DNA from: Metabacillus litoralis
GTDB taxonomy: Bacteria > Bacillota > Bacilli > Bacillales > Bacillaceae
DNA length: 64,000 nt
Assembly (NCBI RefSeq): GCF_003667825.1
Contig: NZ_CP033043.1
Location: forward strand, 2,167,501-2,231,500
Direction: 5' to 3'
Made by a program: the position numbers and the translations under genes
Notes under the pieces: generated by a model
Database searches by the model: none
The model's input: the letters and a program-made list of their open reading frames with translations, nothing else
Told to the model about the DNA's origin: nothing
Shown here: piece by piece, positions 15,920-24,644 of the stretch
How positions within the stretch are numbered: position 1 is the stretch's first letter
Layout of the letters: the number at the start of each line of letters is the position of its first letter

Positions 15920-16459
15920 TCACTTTAAAAAATAAGCCATAAAAACTTCGTCATCATATTTTCCATTAATTTTGACTTGATCCTTTTGTATCCCTTCTTC
16001 TACAAACCCAAATCTTTCGTAAAGTTTATGTGCTAATCCATTTGATGCAAAAACGGTCAAGCATAATTTATGTAATTCATGAGTCTTACACCATTCAATC
16101 GTATAATTTAAAAGTTCCGTTCCAATTCCTTTTCCTTGAGCTGCCTCAACTAACCATGTACGAAAAAGTCCAGTGTGCCTTTTCATTTCCAACTCCCCCC
16201 TAATAACGCGTGCGATCCCTACAATTTGATGATTTATCTCTACAGCGACATACATATTATCTTGAAGTTCCATATGCTTTATAAATTTGATTTCATCCTG
16301 TGTAGATCGAGCGGCTTCCTTTTGAATATAAGAACCTGACTTAATAATCTGATCCACTGCAAGAACGATTGATTCTGCATCTCTCGTTTCAACTGGTCGA
16401 AGAATAACTGACTCACCTGTTTTTGAGGTAAACTCTTTTATGAACGCTTTCTTATCCAC
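15920..16459 (-). CDS. GNAT-family N-acetyltransferase
   Basis: A 179-residue single-domain acetyltransferase using acetyl-CoA. The acetyl-CoA loop AAQGKGIGTELL is preceded by the strand FRTWLV and followed by LCLTVFASNGLAHKLYERFGF, the classic motif A and B arrangement. The substrate cannot be told; such proteins act on amines of small molecules or protein N-termini. The GTG at 16459 follows AAGGTGG by seven bases. It is monocistronic between two terminators. Confidence 0.85.
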   Translation of the reverse strand: MDKKAFIKEFTSKTGESVILRPVETRDAESIVLAVDQIIKSGSYIQKEAARSTQDEIKFIKHMELQDNMYVAVEINHQIVGIARVIRGELEMKRHTGLFRTWLVEAAQGKGIGTELLNYTIEWCKTHELHKLCLTVFASNGLAHKLYERFGFVEEGIQKDQVKINGKYDDEVFMAYFLK

Positions 16460-16492
16460 AGTAATGCCACCTTTGCTTATCTCCTACTATAG

Positions 16493-16520
16493 AAAGGCTG
16501 ACAACTTTTGTCAGCCTCTT
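16493..16520 (-). terminator. Terminator after the VWA-like gene
   Basis: GGCTGACAA pairs with TTGTCAGCC around a short loop, with TTTCT following on the minus strand. Confidence 0.7.
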
Positions 16521-16551
16521 CACTTTCGACCTGAGAAATAAGTAAAACCAT

Positions 16552-16959
16552 TTAAGCTACCCTGATTGCCTTTCCAAATGGTACTTTTGGAACAAATTCA
16601 TCAGGTACCAACCAAAAAACTTCATTGGTTACCTGAAGTTCATCATAGAAATATCCAGTTACATCCGTTATATAAAAGAGGGTGTCTATTTCTTCTTTTT
16701 CAGCCCACTCAAGCACTTCAGTATACGAGGACTTTCCATGAGTATAATAAGTAATTTTATCTTCCTTAATAGGAGTGATGCTTCTTATTTTAAAATCAGC
16801 TTGCACTAGTAATGCATTAGGGGTTACTTCTCCAAATAACTTAACTATATTTTGTATCAATAGTGTATTCGTCTGATTTGTAGAAGTATCTATTGCTAGA
16901 GCTATTTTCTTTCCGTTTCGTTCTGTTAATTTAGAAAGTAATTGCTTTTGCCATTTCAT
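16552..16959 (-). CDS. Orphan VWA-like domain protein (DUF2201 C-terminal type)
   Basis: A 135-residue protein whose landmarks follow the VWA-like C-terminal domain of DUF2201 proteins: KKIALAIDTSTNQTN (a degenerate DxSxS metal site), LLVQADFKI, TLFYITDVTGYF and the closing VPFGKAIRV. The usual large N-terminal domain and the partner MoxR-type AAA ATPase are both missing here. Whether it still binds a metal or a partner is unknown. The ATG at 16959 follows AGGGGGAG by seven bases; an upstream start would precede that site. The family call rests on pattern memory. Confidence 0.6.
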   Translation of the reverse strand: MKWQKQLLSKLTERNGKKIALAIDTSTNQTNTLLIQNIVKLFGEVTPNALLVQADFKIRSITPIKEDKITYYTHGKSSYTEVLEWAEKEEIDTLFYITDVTGYFYDELQVTNEVFWLVPDEFVPKVPFGKAIRVA

Positions 16960-17044
16960 TTCATATCTCCCCCTCACATCTTTTGTGAAGCCAAGTCTAT
17001 TTTTGCTCAAAAATCATAGTCCTATCCATTTTTAAAAAACACAT

Positions 17045-17266
17045 TTAATATTGGTCAACATTTCCATTCCATTCTGCATATTGCCCAGTACCATTGCAAC
17101 CTGGACAATCAAACACAGCATCATACGTAGGTGTATAAACACTTGTTAAGGATGATGTAAAACCTCTTCCCCTACAGTCAGGGCATCTTCCTAAAGATTC
17201 CATATCAGCGCGAACTTTCTCGATTCTCGCCTGCTTCCATTCTGATAATCCACGAAGAAAATTCAA
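17045..17266 (-). CDS. CxxCxGxG zinc-finger-like protein A
   Basis: A 73-residue protein with two DnaJ-type half fingers, CPDCRGRGF and CPGCNGTGQY, that together should bind one zinc. It has a basic helical N-terminus (WKQARIEKVRADMESLG). The same plan recurs in the gene at 18073, so the two are paralogues. The TTG at 17266 is six bases after AGAGGTG; the GTG at 17275 is part of that site. No function is known for such stand-alone proteins. Confidence 0.7.
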   Translation of the reverse strand: MNFLRGLSEWKQARIEKVRADMESLGRCPDCRGRGFTSSLTSVYTPTYDAVFDCPGCNGTGQYAEWNGNVDQY

Positions 17267-17546
17267 TGGGTTCACCTCTTTTTCCTTAATATTCCTTACT
17301 ATTCATCAAGAGGTGACATTTTAAACCTTTTTCCCCAGATTTTTTTTGAAGTGACATGTTCAGGTTCAATTTTAGGAACATTTAAATATGCAACATAAAG
17401 TCAGATCCGAAAGTGTAAAATATGAGAAAAATGTTCTATAAAAATATCTACATATATGATTGAATTCTTATTAACAATTGTCGATTTTTTTTGTAAAATA
17501 AAAGAGTTTATTAATTTAATTTCTGGGGATAGAAGAGGGGATTATC

Positions 17547-17996
17547 GTGGCTGAATTAGCATTTAAAGAATATATGTTTAAAAAAGGAAGTAAAACAACG
17601 ATTTACATGTACCAAAACAGTATCGAAATGATTCATGGTGGGTTTTTAGGGAAATTTAACAAAATAAAATTAGTACAATATAAAAACATTGTTAATGTTT
17701 CAGTGAAAGAACCGGGATTTGCTTCAAATGGTTACATGATCCTTGATTGTGGTAAAAATGATCTTAAAAGTGAAAGACTTGAAAACACAATTGAGTTTTC
17801 CAAGCAAGAAAGAGAAATGGCAATGGAATTGAAGGAATTAATTGAAGAAAAGGTTGTTGAAGTAAAAAATCAGAGAGTTGATTCTGCTGTTGATAATTTT
17901 GAAAAATTAAAGAAAATCAAAGAATTGTATGATTTAGACATTCTGTCAGAAGATGAATATCTTGACCAAAAGGAACGTCTTTTAGAAAAAAACTAA
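17547..17996 (+). CDS. PH-like (DUF4429-type) protein with C-terminal SHOCT domain
   Basis: A 149-residue soluble protein. The first two thirds are beta-rich (TTIYMYQNSIEMIHGGFLG ... VQYKNIVNVSV) like a bacterial PH/DUF4429 domain; the last 30 residues, KLKKIKELYDLDILSEDEYL and on, are a typical SHOCT oligomerisation motif. The GTG start at 17547 follows GAGGGG. It lies alone on the + strand between the two CxxCxGxG genes. Role unknown. Confidence 0.75.
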   Translation: MAELAFKEYMFKKGSKTTIYMYQNSIEMIHGGFLGKFNKIKLVQYKNIVNVSVKEPGFASNGYMILDCGKNDLKSERLENTIEFSKQEREMAMELKELIEEKVVEVKNQRVDSAVDNFEKLKKIKELYDLDILSEDEYLDQKERLLEKN

Positions 17997-18006
17997 TTTA
18001 TATGTA

Positions 18007-18062
18007 AAAGAGTGTCTGACCTCTCCTATGATTCATTTTATTGGAGGGGTTGACACTTTCTT
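18007..18062. terminator. Bidirectional terminator between SHOCT gene and zinc-finger gene B
   Basis: AGTGTCTGACCTCTCC is paired with GGAGGGGTTGACACT across a 20-base loop, with T tracts on both sides. Confidence 0.75.
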
Positions 18063-18072
18063 TATTTAAAAG

Positions 18073-18273
18073 CTATCTATTATTTTCCCAAACAGAGTAT
18101 TCTCCTGTGCCTTTACACGTATAACACTCTACATTACTCCCAATATAATGCATTGGCACAATAACAACTCCATATCCACGACAATCAGGGCATTTTCCAA
18201 GGCTCTTCATTTTTTCAATGTGATTTTTCCTTCTTTTTTCCATCCACCTAAACATCATGAATTTTTTCACCAA
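18073..18273 (-). CDS. CxxCxGxG zinc-finger-like protein B
   Basis: A 66-residue paralogue of the gene at 17045. Shared landmarks are MKSLGKCPDCRGYG, then CYTCKGTGEYSVW, which give two Cys pairs for zinc. The N-terminus is strongly basic (WMEKRRKNHIEKM). The TTG at 18273 follows GGATGGGTG by about seven bases; the next codon is GTG and could also start. Function unknown. Confidence 0.68.
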   Translation of the reverse strand: MVKKFMMFRWMEKRRKNHIEKMKSLGKCPDCRGYGVVIVPMHYIGSNVECYTCKGTGEYSVWENNR

Positions 18274-18376
18274 TAGTATTCACCCATCCTTGATGTTTCC
18301 GTTTTTATAGAGTATTCAAGTTCTACGGACAAGGTGAATAAAAAAAGGTATTTCCTATTTAGAATTTTTATCACAT

Positions 18377-18616
18377 TTATAAAAAAAGCTTAATACATTC
18401 CTTTATAGCTTCTTCTTCATCCTCTCCAGCTGCTTCAATTCTAATATTTGTTCCTGTTTGAATGGTTGCCAGTAATCCTAATAAACTTTTAGCATCTGTT
18501 TTAAAGTTTGGTCCTACAATCATAATTTCTGACTCAAATTTATTCGCGATATTTGCCACTTCAATAAATGAGTTGACCGTAAAAAGACGTGTAATTGTTA
18601 GATCTTTAACTCGCAT
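18377..18616 (-). CDS. HPr-like protein lacking the active-site histidine
   Basis: A 79-residue protein that aligns along its whole length with HPr (compare ptsH at 2445). The Ser46 region is kept as TDAKSLLGLLATIQTG and the C-terminal helix as GEDEEEAIKECIKLF. The His15 loop is lost: GLHARPAT is replaced by residues around FTVNSFIE, so it cannot carry PTS phosphate on His. It could be a regulatory, Crh-like protein, if Ser44 can be phosphorylated by HprK. It is encoded alone on the minus strand; AGGGAGACAACT precedes the ATG. Confidence 0.7.
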   Translation of the reverse strand: MRVKDLTITRLFTVNSFIEVANIANKFESEIMIVGPNFKTDAKSLLGLLATIQTGTNIRIEAAGEDEEEAIKECIKLFL

Positions 18617-18685
18617 AGTTGTCTCCCTATTTTAAATTTAATCATTATTATTTTTAAGTTTATGAATTCATGACAGTTTTTTGCA

Positions 18686-18719
18686 TAAAAAGGCCCCCCT
18701 CTATAGTGAATGGGAGACC
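18686..18719 (-). terminator. Terminator after the PH-domain gene
   Basis: On the minus strand GGTCTCCC and GGGGGGCC pair (one mismatch), followed by TTTTT. Confidence 0.65.
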
Positions 18720-18739
18720 AGCGGAATACTTTTAAGAGA

Positions 18740-19117
18740 TTATTTTGTTACATAAGATGCTAATGCCTTTTGGACATCATATATACTTTTGTCTTTTTTA
18801 AATTGTTTGGAAACTGGATTGGCAGTACTTGAAATCCAAATTTTTAGTTCTGCATCTAAGTCAAAGCTTCCAGCCGTTTCTACACTAAAATGGGTGATGC
18901 TTTTGTAAGGGATTGAATGATATTCCACTTTCTTCCCTGTTACCCCCTGCTTATCAATTAGGATTAATCTTGTGTTTGTAAAGACAATTAAATCACGGAT
19001 CAATTTGTAAGCTTTCTCAATATTTTCATTTTCGGTAACAATTACTTCTAATTCTTTTTCAACTGATTTACTATCAACTTCTGAGACATTACCCATTAGT
19101 CCGTCTAAAATACCCAT
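18740..19117 (-). CDS. Bacterial PH-domain protein (YozO/bPH_1 type)
   Basis: A 125-residue protein fitting the bPH_1 family: helical start MGILDGLMGNVSEVD, then beta strands with DLIVFTNTRLILIDKQG and KVEYHSIPYKSITHFSVET, and a final helix. These proteins form rings of PH domains in the cytoplasm; their ligand is unknown. The GGAGGGCTAATA ribosome site precedes the ATG. It may be cotranscribed with the 89-residue gene upstream, although 154 bases separate them. Confidence 0.82.
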   Translation of the reverse strand: MGILDGLMGNVSEVDSKSVEKELEVIVTENENIEKAYKLIRDLIVFTNTRLILIDKQGVTGKKVEYHSIPYKSITHFSVETAGSFDLDAELKIWISSTANPVSKQFKKDKSIYDVQKALASYVTK

Positions 19118-19271
19118 TATTAGCCCTCCTGTATATTTAGTTATTGTAATAACTATTCTTTATTGCTTTATTACTTTCCTGCATAATTGGATATTTTAAC
19201 GTTTTAAACAATTACATAAAATTGATAAAAACAAGCCTGTTAGTAACATAAAACATTTCTATCTCGGAGTG

Positions 19272-19541
19272 TTAATCCATTAAACCTTCATCTATGTAGA
19301 CTTCCATTCCCTCTTCTTCTAAGCATTCACCAAAATATTTTACAACTTTCTTGAATTTATAGTTGAGGATATTTAGATCTTGATCTTCAATATCATACAC
19401 AGCGATTACAGCACCGCCCACGTATAGGTTTATATAATCTTCTCTACCGGTTAAATGTGCCTCTATACTGAATTCCTGACCTTTTATAACTTGTTTATTT
19501 GTTTTTAACGCCTTAGATAATAATTGTTTTATTTCTTCCAT
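19272..19541 (-). CDS. Hypothetical protein, 89 aa
   Basis: A soluble, acidic 89-residue protein (MEEIKQLLSKALKTNKQVIK ... EVYIDEGLMD). It seems to have an N-terminal helix, central strands (INLYVGGAVIAVYDI) and a C-terminal helix ending near the stop. AGGAGG lies six bases before the ATG, so translation should be strong. I do not recognise it; no Cys or membrane segment is present. Confidence 0.6.
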   Translation of the reverse strand: MEEIKQLLSKALKTNKQVIKGQEFSIEAHLTGREDYINLYVGGAVIAVYDIEDQDLNILNYKFKKVVKYFGECLEEEGMEVYIDEGLMD

Positions 19542-19798
19542 TATAACTCCTCCTGTAATTAACTCTTTATTGGTTGTAACATATTATTTGTTTAAGTACA
19601 ATTAAGCAAATAAACTAAGTCCTACAGAAGTTTTATTTTTCCTTATTTGCTTTTCTAAAAATTATCTGTTATGCTATAGAAGAATTATTTTTGTTCGGTC
19701 TGTAAGGAAAGAATAAGTGTTTAAACTTTTCGCCTTTGATATCTAATTGAGCAAGGATAGTAATAAATTGTGGTATTTCCACACAGGAGGCAACAATT

Positions 19799-19999
19799 AT
19801 GCAACAAGGTACAGTAAAATGGTTTAACGCAGAAAAAGGTTTCGGTTTCATCGAAGTTGAAGGTGGAGACGATGTATTCGTACATTTCTCAGCTATCCAA
19901 GGCGAAGGATTTAAATCTTTAGACGAAGGTCAAAAAGTGACTTTTGAAGTTGAACAAGGTCAACGTGGACCACAAGCAACTAACGTAAACAAAGCATAA
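19799..19999 (+). CDS. Cold-shock protein, second copy
   Basis: A 66-residue cold-shock domain protein, paralogue of the csp gene at 3391, with [20 protein letters not shown] covering both RNA-binding motifs. It binds single-stranded nucleic acid and acts as an RNA chaperone. AGGAGG precedes the ATG by nine bases. The 250 bases upstream are AT-rich and may hold a long leader as in other csp genes. It ends in a clear terminator, so it is monocistronic. Confidence 0.9.
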   Translation: MQQGTVKWFNAEKGFGFIEVEGGDDVFVHFSAIQGEGFKSLDEGQKVTFEVEQGQRGPQATNVNKA

Positions 20000-20009
20000 T
20001 TTCAAATAG

Positions 20010-20043
20010 AAAGGACCCGTATGTATTACAGGGTCCTTTTTTA
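20010..20043 (+). terminator. Intrinsic terminator after the second csp gene
   Basis: AAAGGACCC pairs with GGGTCCTTT around an 11-base loop, followed by further T residues. Confidence 0.85.
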
Positions 20044-20070
20044 TTTGATTTTGTTATGGTTTATACGCAT

Positions 20071-20100
20071 TAAAAAATCCCCATTCAAAAATGAATGGGG
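20071..20100 (-). terminator. Minus-strand terminator with no assigned gene
   Basis: CCCCATTC and GAATGGGG form a perfect stem over a short AT loop. The six-T run is present only on the minus strand, so it should stop leftward transcription. No minus-strand gene lies between it and the + strand HTH gene at 20342. Confidence 0.6.
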
Positions 20101-20341
20101 AGCTAACTTGCTAAAAGGTATTTCAATGGTTAACTAAAGCATAGCATACAATTTGTATAATACCTAATTAAATTAATAAAATAATAAAATACTTCTTATG
20201 TTCAACATATTATTCTCTACTTTGACTATTCAAAATACCACTTCTAATGCCTGCTAATTCAAAAATTGGAAAATAATATGATGGAAAGTATCAATTTATT
20301 TCGTATTGTGCTATGCTTGATTAAGAAGCGAGGTGTCAAAT

Positions 20342-20557
20342 TTGGCGTATAAAGCAAAGAAAAGTAATCTTAAAGAACTATTAACCAAAAGTAACACTGA
20401 GCTTGATGTTCTGGCGAATAAAACAAATATTCCAATAGAACAGCTACATGACTATCTAGACAAAAAGGTCATGAATCTTAATAACGCAATGACAATTTCA
20501 AAAGAATTAAACTGTACAGTTGAAGATCTTTACGTATGGAAAGTTTCCGGAGAGTGA
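20342..20557 (+). CDS. Small HTH (XRE/Cro-like) DNA-binding protein
   Basis: A 71-residue protein with one helix-turn-helix unit: TELDVLANKTNIPIEQLHDY then MNLNNAMTISKELNCTVEDL, the usual end of Cro/CI-type domains. It is probably a small transcription regulator; the target is unknown. The TTG at 20342 is six bases after GAGGTG; the GTG at 20333 is within that site. A terminator follows immediately. Confidence 0.72.
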   Translation: MAYKAKKSNLKELLTKSNTELDVLANKTNIPIEQLHDYLDKKVMNLNNAMTISKELNCTVEDLYVWKVSGE

Positions 20558-20577
20558 TAATATTCGCTCTCTTTTTA
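20550..20577 (+). terminator. Intrinsic terminator after the HTH gene
   Basis: GAGAGTG pairs with CGCTCTC (one mismatch) around a short AT loop, followed by TTTTT. Confidence 0.7.
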
Positions 20578-20604
20578 TTTTTTAAGATGTTCGTAATTAA
20601 AATA

Positions 20605-20656
20605 AAAAGGTTGCCTGCATTTTCATGCTACGTTACAAATAAGCGGGCAACCTTTT
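20605..20656 (-). terminator. Terminator of the xpt-pbuX operon
   Basis: AAAAGGTTGCC pairs with GGCAACCTTTT across a 28-base loop. On the minus strand it ends in a T tract. Confidence 0.75.
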
Positions 20657-20701
20657 AACATCTTTTTCATAAACATTATAGGCTTCGCTGTTTACTATAA
20701 T

Positions 20702-22650
<1,949 letters not shown>

Positions 22651-22701
22651 TTAACGAAATAAATTCGTCGCTAGCTTCTTACCCTTAGATTATTATTGAA
22701 A

Positions 22702-22748
22702 ATAAAAAAGCGGCATTGCTCCACTATAAGTGAAGCAATGCCGCTTTC
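22702..22748 (-). terminator. Riboswitch expression-platform terminator
   Basis: GCGGCATTGCT pairs with AGCAATGCCGC and is followed by TTTTTT on the minus strand. It lies between the purine aptamer and xpt and should form when ligand is bound. Confidence 0.9.
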
Positions 22749-22791
22749 ATTACATACTAATATATCAAATGAAATGCGCAACAAGAAACTC

Positions 22792-22863
22792 CACTCATAG
22801 TCGAACAATTTACGGTTATTCGGTAGAAACTTGCAGGCCATATCCCTGCGATTATATGAGTGC
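22792..22863 (-). ncRNA. Guanine (purine) riboswitch aptamer
   Basis: Read on the minus strand, the element begins CACTCATATAATCGC, has the conserved GGATATGGC and AAGTTTCTACC joining regions, and closes with GACTATGAGTGG, which pairs with the start as P1. The C in GACTAT marks the guanine/hypoxanthine class; adenine riboswitches have U there. The two loops L2 and L3 lie between. It precedes a terminator and xpt-pbuX. Confidence 0.96.
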
Positions 22864-22879
22864 TATGTAATTAATTCAA

Positions 22880-22907
22880 ATTATAACAATATATCTTTAT
22901 TTTGCAA
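22880..22907 (-). promoter_or_regulatory. Sigma-A promoter of xpt-pbuX
   Basis: On the minus strand TTGCAA (22902-22907) and TATAAT (22880-22885) are 16 bases apart and lie just before the aptamer. Confidence 0.65.
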
Positions 22908-22924
22908 ATACTTTTCGATCAAAA

Positions 22925-22963
22925 CACGAACTTTTTTTAGAATTAAATATATAAATATTCGTA
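22925..22963 (-). promoter_or_regulatory. Possible PurR box pair
   Basis: CGAAC (22927-22931) and an inverted ATTCG (22957-22961) lie upstream of the xpt promoter in AT-rich context, as PurBoxes do. The spacing is two to three bases longer than usual and the second arm is weak. Confidence 0.3.
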
Positions 22964-22974
22964 AAAATCAAACA

Positions 22975-22996
22975 AGGAGCGGTATTCACCGCTCCT
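22975..22996 (-). terminator. Terminator after ypwA
   Basis: GGAGCGGT pairs with ACCGCTCC around a six-base loop just after the ypwA stop on the minus strand, followed by TTGTTTGATTTTT. Confidence 0.75.
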
Positions 22997-23014
22997 CTTT
23001 CAATTAAGGATACG

Positions 23015-24520
23015 TTATAACTTGTAAATTCTTTTATATTTCTGTTCTAGATAGTCAATTAAATATTGGGCATTTAATTCTTCACCAGTAACATCTTTTA
23101 GGATTTCTAAAGGTTCTTTTGTTCGTCCATACTGATGAATTTGCTTTGTTAACCAACCTTTAATCACATCAAATTGACCTGTTTCGATTAACTCATCATA
23201 ATTTGGCAGTTCTTTCAACATTGAATTTTTAATTTGTGCAGCATACATATATCCTAATGCATAGGATGGGAAATACCCAAAGCTTCCTCCAGCCCAATGT
23301 ACATCCTGTAAAACACCTTGTGCGTCATTTGGTGGGACGATTCCAAGGTATTCTTCATATTTTTCGTTCCAAATCTTCGGCAATTCTTCAACGGTTATTT
23401 CATCATTAAACAATGCTTTTTCGATTTCATATCGAACCATTACATGTAACGCATATGTTAATTCATCTGCTTCAATACGAATCAATGATGGTTTTGATTC
23501 ATTAATCGCTTCATAAAATTCATCAAGACTTATTCCCTCGAATTGTTCAGGTGAAAAATCTTTGAGACTTTGATAGTAACGTTGCCAAAAGTGCTTATTT
23601 CTTCCTACAAAATTTTCATAGAATAGAGATTGTGATTCATGTATGCCCATAGAGGTACCACTACATAATAAAGTACCTTCTAATTCTTCTGAAATATTTT
23701 GCTCATAAATAGCATGACCACATTCGTGAATTGTACCAAATATTGCAGTACGGAAATCTTTTTCATCATACTTTGTTGTTACGCGTACATCATTACGATT
23801 CAGAGTAATTTCAAAAGGATGAACAGTTTCATCTAATCTACCAGCTTGAAAATCATAACCTATTTCTTTTAATAAAAATTCACTTAATCTTCTCTGGTTT
23901 TCCTTTGGAAAAGAATGAAACAGAAAATCTGTCTTAGGCTTATGTTCAGACTCCGAAATTTCCTTTACTAGAGGGACAATATGTTTCCTAACTTGTGAGA
24001 ACACTCGATCCAATACTTCAACCGTAACCCCTGGTTCATATTCATTTAGTAGCGTATTATATTTATTTCCTTCAAAGCCCCAATACTCAATTAGTTTTTT
24101 ATTATAATCCACTAACTTTTGTAAGTAAGGTGTAAACATTTGAAAGTCTGATTTTTCCTTTGCTTGTTCCCAAATAGATTCAGCCTTTGAGCATAAAATA
24201 ACATATTCTTGATATTCCTTAGGTGGTATTACTTTGTTTTTCTTATATTCCTTTTTTAATAACTCCACTGCTTTTCTTGTTACAAACTGAAGGTTTTTAT
24301 AAATATCTTCCTGTGAAAGTGTAGTGAGATACTCGTTCATTTTATCTGAAACCAGCATTTCAAATGCTTCAGAAGAAAGCATTCCAATTACTTCAGATCG
24401 TTGTTCTACACCTTTTTTAGGAGCACCAGTACGCATATCCCAATACATAACGCTAATGGCTTCATCATATGCTTTCATTTTTTTTATGTATTCCAAAAAC
24501 TCTTTTTCTATTTGTATCAT
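23015..24520 (-). CDS. ypwA: Metallocarboxypeptidase, M32 family (carboxypeptidase Taq)
   Basis: A 501-residue, all-helical cytoplasmic metalloprotease that removes C-terminal residues. The zinc site HECGH appears in FGTIHECGHAIYEQ; the third ligand Glu follows in the region MGIHESQSLFYENFVGR. The conserved IRIEADELTYALHVMVRYE and GSFGYFPSYALGYMYAAQ blocks are also present. The ATG at 24520 is ten bases from GGGAG; the GTG at 24529 is too close to it. The length equals that of B. subtilis YpwA. Confidence 0.93.
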   Translation of the reverse strand: MIQIEKEFLEYIKKMKAYDEAISVMYWDMRTGAPKKGVEQRSEVIGMLSSEAFEMLVSDKMNEYLTTLSQEDIYKNLQFVTRKAVELLKKEYKKNKVIPPKEYQEYVILCSKAESIWEQAKEKSDFQMFTPYLQKLVDYNKKLIEYWGFEGNKYNTLLNEYEPGVTVEVLDRVFSQVRKHIVPLVKEISESEHKPKTDFLFHSFPKENQRRLSEFLLKEIGYDFQAGRLDETVHPFEITLNRNDVRVTTKYDEKDFRTAIFGTIHECGHAIYEQNISEELEGTLLCSGTSMGIHESQSLFYENFVGRNKHFWQRYYQSLKDFSPEQFEGISLDEFYEAINESKPSLIRIEADELTYALHVMVRYEIEKALFNDEITVEELPKIWNEKYEEYLGIVPPNDAQGVLQDVHWAGGSFGYFPSYALGYMYAAQIKNSMLKELPNYDELIETGQFDVIKGWLTKQIHQYGRTKEPLEILKDVTGEELNAQYLIDYLEQKYKRIYKL

Positions 24521-24644
24521 TCCCGCCACACTCCCTTTGTTTATGTACTACCTAAGCGTATAAAGTCGTTGTATGATTGTCAACGACTTTTAAATGAAGG
24601 TTATAGTTTTTACTTTAAGGATAGGGAGAAGCCGTAGCTTCCAC

